From Sphingomonas panacisoli (GTDB taxonomy: Bacteria > Pseudomonadota > Alphaproteobacteria > Sphingomonadales > Sphingomonadaceae), in contig NZ_CP042306.1 of the NCBI RefSeq assembly GCF_007859635.1, positions 2,988,001 to 3,052,000 of the forward strand: a stretch of 64,000 bases of DNA. Direction: 5' to 3'. Shown piece by piece: positions 1 through 7,195 of this stretch (positions are counted from its first letter, which is position 1; each line of letters begins with the position of its first letter). The notes beneath the pieces were generated by a model. The model was not told the origin of the DNA, did no database searches, and saw nothing but the letters and a program-made list of their open reading frames with translations. Position numbers and translations under genes: made by a program.

Positions 1-2068
1 CCGCGAGCGCCTGCGGCGCGCCGATCACGGCGACGACTTCGACCGCCTTCTCCTCCGGCACTTCGAAGAACGACATGACCGGCGTGTCGGGCAGGCAGGT
101 CTTGACCAGCTTGCGGATCGCCTGGCGGATCGTGGGCTGGACGACGAGCGCGAACGGCTTGGCTTCGGCGACCAAAGGCGCCGCGGCGTGCTGCAACGCC
201 TCGACGATGCGGCGGCCGAGATCGGGTTCGATCGTGTGGCGGCGCGACGGGTCGGAGCGGACAGCCTGGCCGAGCAGCCCTTCGAGCTGACCCTCCAAGG
301 TCATCACGCGCAGCGGTTCGTGGACGCCGCAGAGCTTCTGGATGATCAGCCCGCCGAGTTCGGGGCGGATCGCCTCGATGATTTCCTCGGCATCGACGGT
401 CTTCTGCGCGGCGACCGCAATGGCGGACGCGATACGCCGGAATTCCTTGAGCGGGATGCCCTCGGCGAGCAGGCCCTTGAGCACTTGCGTCAGCGTGGTC
501 AGCGGCAACGGCGCCGGCGACAAGGCGGCGACCAATTGCGGGCTACGTTCCTTCAGGCCATCGAGCAGCGCCTGGACTTCGTCGGCGCCGAGTAGATCGG
601 CCGAATTGGCGCTCAGTTGATGGTTGAGGTGCGTCGCCATGACCGTCCCCGAATCGACTACCAGATAGCCCTGTCCCGTCGCGGCATCGGCATCGCCCGG
701 CGCGATCCAGGTGGCTTCGAGCCCGAAGGTCGGATCCTTGGTCTTCTTGCCCTGCAGTTCGCCGAACCCCTCGCCGGTGTTGAGCGCGAGCATTTCGTCG
801 GCCGAAGCCTGATCCTCGCCGACGACGACGCCGCCGACCAGGATGCGATAGGTATAGGGCGCCAGGTTGATGTCGTCGCGCACGCGCACTTGGGGCACGA
901 CGAAGCCGAGTTCCTTCGACAGCTGACGCCGTACGCCAGTGATGCGGCCCATCAGCGGCGCACCGCGACGCTCGTCGACCAGCGGCACCAGACCGTAGCC
1001 GATGTCGAGATTAATCTGCATGCTGTCCGACACTTCCTCCCAGCCGATCTTCGACTGATCGGGCGCCGGCGCGGCGGGCGCGGGGGGCGGCGGGCGTTTG
1101 GCGATCTGGTTGAGCTTCCAGGCGGTGAAGCCGGCGATCGCAGCGGCCGACAGCAACACGAAGTGCGGCATGCCCGGCAGCACGCCGAGGATGCCGAGGA
1201 TGACGGCGACCGGGGTCCAGGTGCGGGCAGCACCGAACTGGCTGCCGATCTGGCCGGCCAGATCGTGGCTCGACGTGACGCGCGTGACGATCGCAGCGGC
1301 GGCGATCGACAGCATCAACGACGGCAGCTGCGCGACGAGCGCGTCGCCGATCGCGAGCAGAACGTAATTGTGCGCGGCGTCGCTCAGCGACATGCCATGG
1401 CTCACCGGGCCGAGGATCAGGCCGCCGACGATGTTGGCGAACAGGATCAGGAGTGCGGCGACCGCATCGCCCTTCACGAACTTCGACGAACCGTCCATCG
1501 AGCCGTAGAAGTCGGCTTCGGTCGATACTTCGATGCGGCGCGCCTTGGCTTCCTCGGGCGTGATCAGGCCGGCGTTCAGGTCGGCGTCGATCGCCATCTG
1601 CTTGCCGGGCAAGGCGTCGAGGGTGAAGCGCGCCGACACTTCGGACACGCGGCCCGCGCCCTTGGTGACGACGATCAGGTTGATGATCACCAGGATCGCG
1701 AAGACGAAGATGCCGACGACGTAATCGCCGCCGATCAGGAAGGTGCCGAACGCTTCGATGACGTGACCCGCCGCGCTCTCGCCCTCATGCCCGTGGACGA
1801 GCACGACGCGCGTCGAGGCGACGTTGAGGCCGAGGCGGAACAGCGTGGCGAACAGCAGCACGGTCGGGAAGGCCGAGAAATCGAGCGGCTTCTGCGCGTT
1901 CAACGCGACCATCAGCACCGCGAGGCTGATCGCGATGTTCGCGACGAAGAAGATGTCGAGCATCGCGGCCGGGATCGGCACCACCATGACGCAGACGAGC
2001 AGCAGGATCGCGAGCGGGAGGGCGGCGTGGCGGACGTTGCCGCCGAAAAGCTTGTTCAGCGAGTTCAC
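1..2068 (-). CDS. flhA: Flagellar biosynthesis protein FlhA (3' end cut by window)
   Basis: FlhA is the export-gate subunit of the flagellar type III secretion system in the inner membrane; its cytoplasmic domain docks chaperone-substrate complexes. Translated leftward, the frame shows an N-terminal membrane block, the FHIPEP-type loop (about residues 130-165, including KGDAVAA further on) and a long soluble C-terminal domain, all typical of the family. About 689 codons are present, near the family length of 690-700, so only the last residues are missing. The start is GTG at 2066-2068, overlapping the TGA stop of the upstream transglycosylase (GTGA), which implies translational coupling. Transcription probably comes from the sigma-54 promoter at 3066-3081. 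Confidence 0.93.
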   Translation of the reverse strand, partial: MNSLNKLFGGNVRHAALPLAILLLVCVMVVPIPAAMLDIFFVANIAISLAVLMVALNAQKPLDFSAFPTVLLFATLFRLGLNVASTRVVLVHGHEGESAAGHVIEAFGTFLIGGDYVVGIFVFAILVIINLIVVTKGAGRVSEVSARFTLDALPGKQMAIDADLNAGLITPEEAKARRIEVSTEADFYGSMDGSSKFVKGDAVAALLILFANIVGGLILGPVSHGMSLSDAAHNYVLLAIGDALVAQLPSLMLSIAAAAIVTRVTSSHDLAGQIGSQFGAARTWTPVAVILGILGVLPGMPHFVLLSAAAIAGFTAWKLNQIAKRPPPPAPAAPAPDQSKIGWEEVSDSMQINLDIGYGLVPLVDERRGAPLMGRITGVRRQLSKELGFVVPQVRVRDDINLAPYTYRILVGGVVVGEDQASADEMLALNTGEGFGELQGKKTKDPTFGLEATWIAPGDADAATGQGYLVVDSGTVMATHLNHQLSANSADLLGADEVQALLDGLKERSPQLVAALSPAPLPLTTLTQVLKGLLAEGIPLKEFRRIASAIAVAAQKTVDAEEIIEAIRPELGGLIIQKLCGVHEPLRVMTLEGQLEGLLGQAVRSDPSRRHTIEPDLGRRIVEALQHAAAPLVAEAKPFALVVQPTIRQAIRKLVKTCLPDTPVMSFFEVPEEKAVEVVAVIGAPQALA

Positions 2069-3027
2069 GAGCGGTTAGCCCCCATGCTTGCGAGCATCAT
2101 GTATGCCAGCCGCGCGGTGTCGGGCGTCGGGCGGAGAAGATTGACCGAATTGGCGGACGCGGGCGGTGTCGTCCCGGCGGCGGTGGCGCCGGTCGCGCGG
2201 GCGAGCGCCGCTTTAGCCCAGGCCGCGGCGCTGTCGTTGCTGTCGCCCGACCCGGTGATGACGGTCGCGTCGCCGAGATTGGTGATGCCGGCGAGCGCGG
2301 CGAAATTGGCCTTGGCGGTTTCGAAATCGCCGCCCTTGCGGAATACCGCCGGGGTCAGCCCGGCGCTGCCGTCGAGCGTGTCCGACGCCAAGCCGACCGC
2401 GCCGACCTTCGCCGCGCCCTTGTCGAGCTTGGCGGCGAAGCGCTGGTAGATGTCGCCGAGACTGCGGGCATTACCGCTCGCGTCGTAGAAGATGCTGCGG
2501 TTGGCGCGCGCGGCGGCCGGGAACATCGCCGCACCCGACACATTCGGATTGGCCTGCATCGTGCGCAGGAACGATCGTGCCCCGCCCAGACCCAGGAAAT
2601 GCGCCATGTAGAGATCGGTGCCGGTCGCGCCGCGGCCCAGCGAGCCTTCGAGCGACGCCTTGTTGTCCGACGCGAATTCGGCCGCCATCGTCGCGGAGAC
2701 TTCGGGATTGTTGCGCAAACCCAGGATCGCGCTCTTCATGCCGGGGTCGTTGACCACCCAGCGACCGCCCGAGCGCGTGATCGCGTTCGATGCCCAATCG
2801 AGTCCGTGCTCACTGCCATGCTGCTTGATGACGCCGAGCCATGACTGGTCGATGAACTGATAAAGGCCCGTCGCCGACGAGGTGCCGGCGCGCGCGGTCG
2901 GGTTCAGGCCGCTTTCGAGCTGCGCCTGGCCGAGCAGATAGTCGAAATCGATCCCCGTCGCTTGGCTCGCTTTCGCGATCGCCGAGCGAACGTTACCGAT
3001 ATTCCCCGAGATTGCTTCGACGCCCAT
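2065..3027 (-). CDS. Secreted/flagellar lytic transglycosylase (SLT domain)
   Basis: A 320-residue protein with a lysozyme-like SLT fold near the N-terminus (residues about 15-75): the catalytic Glu is in AQLESGLNP and is followed by the family signature SSATGLYQF. It should cleave peptidoglycan glycan strands, most likely to let the flagellar rod pass. It is translationally coupled to flhA and follows flgN, so it is a flagellar gene. The FlgJ of this window (11898) lacks a muramidase domain, so this protein probably supplies that activity separately. There is no clear cleavable signal peptide; export by the flagellar apparatus is an inference. Confidence 0.85.
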   Translation of the reverse strand: MGVEAISGNIGNVRSAIAKASQATGIDFDYLLGQAQLESGLNPTARAGTSSATGLYQFIDQSWLGVIKQHGSEHGLDWASNAITRSGGRWVVNDPGMKSAILGLRNNPEVSATMAAEFASDNKASLEGSLGRGATGTDLYMAHFLGLGGARSFLRTMQANPNVSGAAMFPAAARANRSIFYDASGNARSLGDIYQRFAAKLDKGAAKVGAVGLASDTLDGSAGLTPAVFRKGGDFETAKANFAALAGITNLGDATVITGSGDSNDSAAAWAKAALARATGATAAGTTPPASANSVNLLRPTPDTARLAYMMLASMGANRS

Positions 3028-3065
3028 CGGCCCCTTGCTGGTTGCCCCACTTCAGGCGCACACTC

Positions 3066-3081
3066 AGCAAGCACCGTGCCA
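3066..3081 (-). promoter_or_regulatory. Sigma-54 promoter for the transglycosylase-flhA operon
   Basis: Read leftward the sequence is TGGCACGGTGCTTGCT, an excellent match to the sigma-54 -24/-12 consensus (TGGCAC-N5-TTGCW), with GG and GC exactly 12 bases apart. It lies in the 59-base gap between the flgN stop (3087) and the transglycosylase start (3027). An enhancer-like dyad lies upstream at 3137-3152. Confidence 0.8.
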
Positions 3082-3086
3082 AACCC

Positions 3087-3401
3087 TTACGCGTAGGCGG
3101 CAGCGAGTCCGTTGGGGCGATATCCGCCGGCATCACCGGCAAGACTTTGCAGCCTGCGGCGGACGTTTGCCGCCAGCAGGTTGACGTAGATGCGCGCGGT
3201 TTCGTTCAGGCGCTGCGCTTCTTCGGCGAGTTCGCGCACGCCGGGTTCGAGCGGGCCGTTGTCGATCGCGGCAAGCGCGTCGATCGCGACCAATTTGGTT
3301 TGGGTCGCGCGGTCGAGCGCGGCGACGTCGTTGGACTTCATCGCCGCGATTTCGGCGTGAAGCGCATCGATGACGCTGATCAGGCCATCACGCCTTGTCA
3401 T
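3087..3401 (-). CDS. flgN: FlgN-like flagellar export chaperone
   Basis: A 104-residue, largely helical protein, read as the chaperone that delivers the hook-filament junction proteins FlgK and FlgL to the export gate. The assignment rests on position directly after flgM, small size and helical character (heptad-like stretches around residues 10-85), because FlgN sequences diverge strongly. The ATG at 3399-3401 lies inside the end of flgM, a 14-base overlap, which supports coupling. Upstream in-frame starts would run far into flgM and were rejected. Confidence 0.65.
   Translation of the reverse strand: MTRRDGLISVIDALHAEIAAMKSNDVAALDRATQTKLVAIDALAAIDNGPLEPGVRELAEEAQRLNETARIYVNLLAANVRRRLQSLAGDAGGYRPNGLAAAYA
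3137..3152. promoter_or_regulatory. Enhancer-like dyad (FlbD/ftr-type) upstream of a sigma-54 promoter
   Basis: CGGCAA-N4-TTGCAG, differing at one base from the CGGCAA-N4-TTGCCG dyad at 5609-5624 in front of flgB. It lies within flgN, about 90 bases upstream of the start predicted for the sigma-54 promoter at 3066-3081, the usual distance for an NtrC-family activator. A further TTTGCCG half-site follows at about 3165. That the activator is FlbD-like is inference; none is encoded in this window. Confidence 0.5.
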
Positions 3402-3681
3402 CGGACATCCAGTCGTAGCGCAACGCGAGCATCCGGTCCGCGATCGTCGCGGGCAGGATCGGGAAAGTACCGTTGGCGATCGCCTGCTTGATGCGCGAGA
3501 CGCGTTCGGTATCCACCGGCGGCTGCGTCGCGAGCTGGCTGGCCAGCTGCGTTGCGGGCGACAGCTGTGGCTCGTCGGCGACAACCACAGGTGCAACCTT
3601 GGGCGCTACCGCCACGGGCGTGACGGGAGCGACACGGAGGTCGTTGGGCGTCGAGCCCTTCGGTCCAATCGGATCGACCAT
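3388..3681 (-). CDS. flgM: Anti-sigma-28 factor FlgM
   Basis: A 97-residue protein with a disordered, Pro/Ala/Val-rich N-terminal half and a C-terminal segment VDTERVSRIKQAIANG followed by FPILPATIADRML, the conserved sigma-28-binding region of FlgM. It holds FliA (sigma-28) inactive until hook completion, then is exported. A Shine-Dalgarno AAGGTGG lies just upstream of the ATG at 3681. It precedes flgN as in many flagellar loci and follows flgA after a 62-base gap. Confidence 0.85.
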   Translation of the reverse strand: MVDPIGPKGSTPNDLRVAPVTPVAVAPKVAPVVVADEPQLSPATQLASQLATQPPVDTERVSRIKQAIANGTFPILPATIADRMLALRYDWMSDDKA

Positions 3682-3743
3682 AGTCCACCTTGTTACTAAC
3701 TCGGACCATCAAACGACCGCCTGTTTAAAACATTTAGAAAAAA

Positions 3744-4274
3744 TTATTCGCCGCCCGGAATCATGGCCTTACCCGGCTCCGTCGCAATCGCCTGGATCGG
3801 CGGTTTGCCGTCGGTGACCTTGATCAGCACACGCGCACCGGCGGCGGCATCGTTGACCGCGACGCCGTCGCGAGTGACCGCGAAACCAGGACTGCCGGCG
3901 CTCACCGACACCGGATCGCCGCGCTTGATGACGATCACCGGCTTGGCGACCGGCGCCGAGGTAGGCGCGAGCGGCGACGGCTCGACGATCGCGGGCGCGG
4001 CGATGCGGATCGGCACGTAGATGCGCCATTCGGGATCCGGGCACGCCACGACGACCGAGTCGTGCGCGGGCGTCCGCCAGTTCATCGTGACCATCGGACA
4101 CGTCGCGAGCTTGAGCCGCGTGTCGATCGCGGTGCGCGCGCCGCCATCCTCGCCGATGCCGCGACCGGTGAAGCCGGCGACGGCCTTGTCGAGCAACGTC
4201 GTGCTCTGGAAACTCTGCGCGGCGGCCGGCGTGGCGGCGACGATCGCGGCGAGCGTGATGATTGAGCGGATCAT
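3744..4274 (-). CDS. flgA: Flagellar P-ring assembly chaperone FlgA
   Basis: A 176-residue periplasmic protein starting with a clear signal peptide (about residues 1-19, ending AAAQ). The C-terminal SAF-like region contains VIKRGDPVSVSAGSPGF and GVAVNDAAAGARVLIKV, hallmark FlgA segments. FlgA helps FlgI form the P ring in the periplasm. The start overlaps the end of the motB-like gene by four bases (ATGA), so it belongs to the motA-like/motB-like/flgA unit. It is shorter than enterobacterial FlgA (about 219). Confidence 0.88.
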   Translation of the reverse strand: MIRSIITLAAIVAATPAAAQSFQSTTLLDKAVAGFTGRGIGEDGGARTAIDTRLKLATCPMVTMNWRTPAHDSVVVACPDPEWRIYVPIRIAAPAIVEPSPLAPTSAPVAKPVIVIKRGDPVSVSAGSPGFAVTRDGVAVNDAAAGARVLIKVTDGKPPIQAIATEPGKAMIPGGE

Positions 4275-4786
4275 GGGTTGGTCCTGACGGCGGGATCGCC
4301 GGTAAAGCTGACGGTGACGAGCGCGGTGCGCCCCGCGGTCGAGGCGGAAGCGATGGTGATGCGGCCGGCGGCGATGCCGTGGCCGATCAGATAGGCGGTG
4401 ACCGCGCGGGCGCGATCGGTCGCGAGCAGATCGGCGCTGCCGGTCGCGGGGTCGACATCCCCTGCCCCGGTCGCGCCGCCGCTCACGCGCAGGCTCGCGC
4501 GCGGGTCGCGGAGGTTGGCGGTCGCGAAGTCGATCAGCCCGGCATCCGATTGGATGCTTGCCGATCCCGGCGCGAAGCCAACCGCCGCGACGGCGAGCGG
4601 GATCGGATCAGGCGTCACGTCGGGCGCGGTCGCGCCGAACCCTTCGCGCAGCCCTTTGGCGAGGGCGCGCCGGTCGGTCGCCTGGACCAGCACGAAGAAC
4701 CCGACCAGTAGCAACGCCAGATCGGCGAGCGTCCACAGCCAGAGCGGCCGGGACGGTGGCGCGTCGAGCAGATCGGCGTCGTTCAC
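4271..4786 (-). CDS. MotB-like stator/OmpA-type protein (second stator pair)
   Basis: A 171-residue protein with one N-terminal membrane helix (about residues 15-37). It contains an Asp (D22, LADLALLLVGFF) aligned with the proton-binding Asp of MotB (YADF). The remainder resembles a reduced, divergent OmpA/MotB periplasmic domain without the classic peptidoglycan-binding motif. The GTG start overlaps the TGA of the motA-like gene (GTGA). It is distinct from the canonical motB at 15504. It may be a second stator subunit or a flagellum-specific TolR/MotB-like protein. Confidence 0.65.
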   Translation of the reverse strand: MNDADLLDAPPSRPLWLWTLADLALLLVGFFVLVQATDRRALAKGLREGFGATAPDVTPDPIPLAVAAVGFAPGSASIQSDAGLIDFATANLRDPRASLRVSGGATGAGDVDPATGSADLLATDRARAVTAYLIGHGIAAGRITIASASTAGRTALVTVSFTGDPAVRTNP

Positions 4787-5448
4787 GCTGCGGCCACCGC
4801 GACCACCGAACCGCGCGGCTGGCCGTATTCGGCAAGCGCGGCGAGCGGCGCGACCAGGCGCGACCGCTCCTCCGCCTCGGCGCGCGCACGGCGGCGCAGG
4901 CGGACGGCGATCGGCATCGCGATCAGATTGGCGATCAATGCGCCGTAGAGCGTCGCGAGCAGAGCGACCGCCATCCCCGCACCGATCGCGGCGGGGTCCT
5001 GCATCGCCAGGAACATCTTCACCAGCCCGATCAGCGTACCGACCATACCCATCGCCGGGGCGACCTCGGCCATGCCCGCCCACATATCGGCGGCGCCGGT
5101 GTGGCGCAGGATACGCGCGCGTCGGCGTTCGTCGAGGAGGCGAGTCACGTCGGCGGGCGTCGCGCCGTCGACGATCCGCGCGATCGCGGCCGCGACGTCG
5201 GGATCGGCGATCACCGAGCGGTCGAGCGTGTGGACGCCGTGGCGCTTGGCGATGCGGCCGAGTGCTGCGACCTGATCGATCAGCGGGCTCGCGTCGAGCG
5301 TCCGCCGCGGCAACGTCGCCAGCGCGGCGATCCCGCGGCCGACGTCGCGGAGCGGGGTGCGGAGCAGGGTCGCGGCAAGCGTACCGCCGGCGACGATGAA
5401 AATCGCGGCGGGATCGAGATAGGGGCCAAGCGCGTCGGGCGTGATCAT
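4783..5448 (-). CDS. MotA/TolQ/ExbB-family proton channel subunit (second stator pair)
   Basis: A 221-residue integral membrane protein with MotA/ExbB features: an N-terminal hydrophobic helix (DPAAIFIVAGGTL), a cytoplasmic loop, then the paired helices APAMGMVGTLIGLVKMF and GAGMAVALLATLYGALIANL. The start ATG at 5446-5448 was chosen because upstream codons run through a REP element and have no family similarity. Its sigma-54 promoter lies 12 bases upstream at 5461-5476. It is translationally coupled to the motB-like gene and to flgA. Confidence 0.75.
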   Translation of the reverse strand: MITPDALGPYLDPAAIFIVAGGTLAATLLRTPLRDVGRGIAALATLPRRTLDASPLIDQVAALGRIAKRHGVHTLDRSVIADPDVAAAIARIVDGATPADVTRLLDERRRARILRHTGAADMWAGMAEVAPAMGMVGTLIGLVKMFLAMQDPAAIGAGMAVALLATLYGALIANLIAMPIAVRLRRRARAEAEERSRLVAPLAALAEYGQPRGSVVAVAAA

Positions 5449-5460
5449 GCGCGAGGGCTC

Positions 5461-5476
5461 TGCAAGGGGCGGGCCA
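5461..5476 (-). promoter_or_regulatory. Sigma-54 promoter for the motA-like/motB-like/flgA operon
   Basis: Read leftward TGGCCCGCCCCTTGCA, one mismatch from TGGCAC-N5-TTGCW, with correct 12-base GG-to-GC spacing. It lies immediately upstream of the motA-like start and is divergent from the flgB promoter at 5668-5683. Confidence 0.7.
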
Positions 5477-5486
5477 GTTTCTCGCA

Positions 5487-5573
5487 CCGTCGCCCCGGCG
5501 CAGGCCGGGGCCGCTGCGTTGCTAAGGTAGCCCTCTCGAAATCCAGCGGCCCCGGCCTCCGCCGGGGCGACGG
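5487..5573. repeat. REP-like inverted repeat between divergent flagellar operons
   Basis: Two 30-base arms, 5487-5516 and 5544-5573, are reverse complements except at one base. Each arm also contains its own CCCCGGC..GCCGGGG dyad. The arms are separated by 27 bases. It lies between the two divergent sigma-54 promoters. The architecture (two REP units in inverted orientation) resembles the other intergenic elements at 16416, 19266 and 52113. Confidence 0.8.
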
Positions 5574-5586
5574 CAAGTGGCAAAAC

Positions 5587-5624
5587 CGGCAATCGCGTTG
5601 CCGCCAACCGGCAATCCTTTGCCG
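5587..5624. promoter_or_regulatory. Twin enhancer-like dyads (FlbD/ftr-type) shared by divergent flagellar promoters
   Basis: Two inverted repeats: CGGCAA-N5-TTGCCG (5587-5603) and CGGCAA-N4-TTGCCG (5609-5624), with a further GGCAA half-site at 5579. Their centres are about 80-100 bases upstream of the start predicted for flgB and about 145-165 bases upstream of the motA-like start, both workable for a sigma-54 enhancer. They resemble, from memory, ftr elements bound by FlbD in Caulobacter. Confidence 0.6.
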
Positions 5625-5667
5625 CTTTCGCCGCTCTACGAAGGCAAAACCTGCTCTCAACGGCAAT

Positions 5668-5683
5668 TGGCACGGCCTTTGCT
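5668..5683 (+). promoter_or_regulatory. Sigma-54 promoter for the flgB operon
   Basis: TGGCACGGCCTTTGCT is a near-perfect -24/-12 element with 12-base GG-to-GC spacing. It lies 37 bases before the flgB ATG and downstream of the twin enhancer-like dyads. Confidence 0.85.
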
Positions 5684-5719
5684 GAACTCTCGCGCAGGAT
5701 TTAACGCGAGGACCGGCAC

Positions 5720-6067
5720 ATGGCCGACAACAGTCTGTTCGGAATACACGGGGCGGCGCTCGAAGTGCGCGGTCAGCGCATGGGTATTCTCGCCTCCAAC
5801 ATCGCCAACTCGTCGACGCCGGGCTTCAAGGCCAAGGACATCGACTTCCAGAAGGCGCTGCGCTCGGCGCAGGGCGGCAGCATCGACGGCGCGGTCACCG
5901 GCGCCACGATGTACCGCGTGCCGCTGCAGCCCAGCCTCGACGGCAACACCGTCGACCTGTCGACCGAGCAGACCGCCTTCGCGGAGAATGCCGTCCAGTA
6001 TCAGACGACGCTGGCGTTCCTGAACGGCCGCATCAACGAAGTCACCCGCGCGCTGAGGGGAGAATAA
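5720..6067 (+). CDS. flgB: Flagellar proximal rod protein FlgB
   Basis: A 115-residue rod protein with the N-terminal motif RMGILASNIANSSTPGFKAKDIDF, the conserved flg_bb_rod signature near residues 20-45. FlgB forms the most proximal part of the rod in the periplasm and is exported without a cleaved signal. The length is slightly below the usual 130-140. It is first in the rightward flgBCDEFGHIJKL run and is driven by the sigma-54 promoter at 5668. Confidence 0.95.
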   Translation: MADNSLFGIHGAALEVRGQRMGILASNIANSSTPGFKAKDIDFQKALRSAQGGSIDGAVTGATMYRVPLQPSLDGNTVDLSTEQTAFAENAVQYQTTLAFLNGRINEVTRALRGE

Positions 6068-6070
6068 GCA

Positions 6071-6481
6071 ATGTCCGACCAGCCGCTTTCCATCTTTGCC
6101 GTATCGGGCCGCGCGATGAGTGCGCAGCTCGTGCGCATGAACACGACCGCGTCGAACCTGGCCAATGTCGGCTCGGTCTCGAACTCGGCCGACACCGCAT
6201 ACCGCACGATCAAGCCGGTGTTCCGCACCAGCTTCGACAAGGCGAGCGGCATGGCCACGGTCGATGTCGAGAACATCGTCACCGCCGGGAGCGAGCCGAC
6301 CAAGCGCTACGACCCCGCCAATCCGATGGCCGACAAGGACGGCAACGTCTGGGAATCGAACGTCGATGAAACGCGCGAGCTCGTAGACATGATGGAGACC
6401 GCGCGCGGGTACCAGAACAATGTCGAGGTCATGCAGACCGCGAAATCACTGATCGTCGATACGCTCAAGCTCGGGAAATAA
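6071..6481 (+). CDS. flgC: Flagellar proximal rod protein FlgC
   Basis: A 136-residue rod protein. The N-terminal helix contains MNTTASNLANVGSVSNS and the C-terminus ends VDMMETARGYQNNVEVMQTAKSL, both diagnostic of FlgC. It starts 3 bases after flgB, with AGGGGA upstream of the ATG serving as ribosome-binding site. FlgC stacks with FlgB and FlgF in the rod. Confidence 0.95.
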   Translation: MSDQPLSIFAVSGRAMSAQLVRMNTTASNLANVGSVSNSADTAYRTIKPVFRTSFDKASGMATVDVENIVTAGSEPTKRYDPANPMADKDGNVWESNVDETRELVDMMETARGYQNNVEVMQTAKSLIVDTLKLGK

Positions 6482-6484
6482 GTC

Positions 6485-7168
6485 ATGACCTCCACCTTCG
6501 ACACCACGCTCGCCAATCTCGGCATTCAGCGTACCGGGACCACGACCCCCACTGTCTCCGCGCCGGGCGCGCAGACGCTAGGCCAGGCCGATTTCCTGAA
6601 GCTGATGACCGCGCAGTTGCAGAACCAGGATCCGTTCAACCCGGTCGACAACACCCAGATGGTCGCCCAGATGGCGCAGTTCTCGTCGCTGTCGGGCATC
6701 ACCGAGATGTCGTCGACGCTGAAGACGATCGCCGCCAAGTTGACCGGCACATCGACCAGCGACGCGATGTCGTATGTCGGCAAGACCGTCCTGACCGAAG
6801 GCAGCACCGCGTTCGCGCGGACCACCGGCGGCATCGCCGGCGCGGTGGAGTTGGGCGACGACGCGACCGACCTGTCGGTGACGATACAGGACGCCAACGG
6901 CGCGACCCTGAAGACGCTCAACCTCGGCCAGACCGCCAAGGGTACCGCGGAATTCGACTGGGACGGCACGACCGACAACGGTCAGCCCGCCGGCAACGGT
7001 CCGTTCAAGGTCATCGCCACCGCGACCAACGGCGGCAAGGCCGTCACGACCACTCCGCTGGTCTGGGCGCCGGTCACCTCGGTGACCGACATCTCCAGCG
7101 GCAACCCCAAGCTCAACGTCGCCGGGCTCGGCGCCATCGCCATTTCGTCCGTCCGCCAGGTCGGCTGA
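6485..7168 (+). CDS. flgD: Flagellar hook assembly (cap) protein FlgD
   Basis: A 227-residue protein with the FlgD N-terminal signature DFLKLMTAQLQNQDPFNPVD around residues 35-55. A C-terminal FlgD Ig-like domain follows (FDWDGTTDNGQPAGNGPFKV, about 157-176). FlgD forms the temporary cap on which hook subunits assemble. It is three bases downstream of flgC. Confidence 0.95.
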   Translation: MTSTFDTTLANLGIQRTGTTTPTVSAPGAQTLGQADFLKLMTAQLQNQDPFNPVDNTQMVAQMAQFSSLSGITEMSSTLKTIAAKLTGTSTSDAMSYVGKTVLTEGSTAFARTTGGIAGAVELGDDATDLSVTIQDANGATLKTLNLGQTAKGTAEFDWDGTTDNGQPAGNGPFKVIATATNGGKAVTTTPLVWAPVTSVTDISSGNPKLNVAGLGAIAISSVRQVG

Positions 7169-7195
7169 TCCAGAACCCCCTCGGAGTAACGCACC

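Noticed and set aside
617..2449. A 610-codon open frame on the plus strand
   Set aside because: It is antisense to flhA and the transglycosylase, is Arg/Asp/His-rich without any family motif, and reflects high G+C codon structure.
4398..5685. Long Arg-rich plus-strand frames over the motA-like/motB-like genes
   Set aside because: Antisense shadows of genes with clear membrane helices and coupling overlaps; no ribosome sites or motifs.
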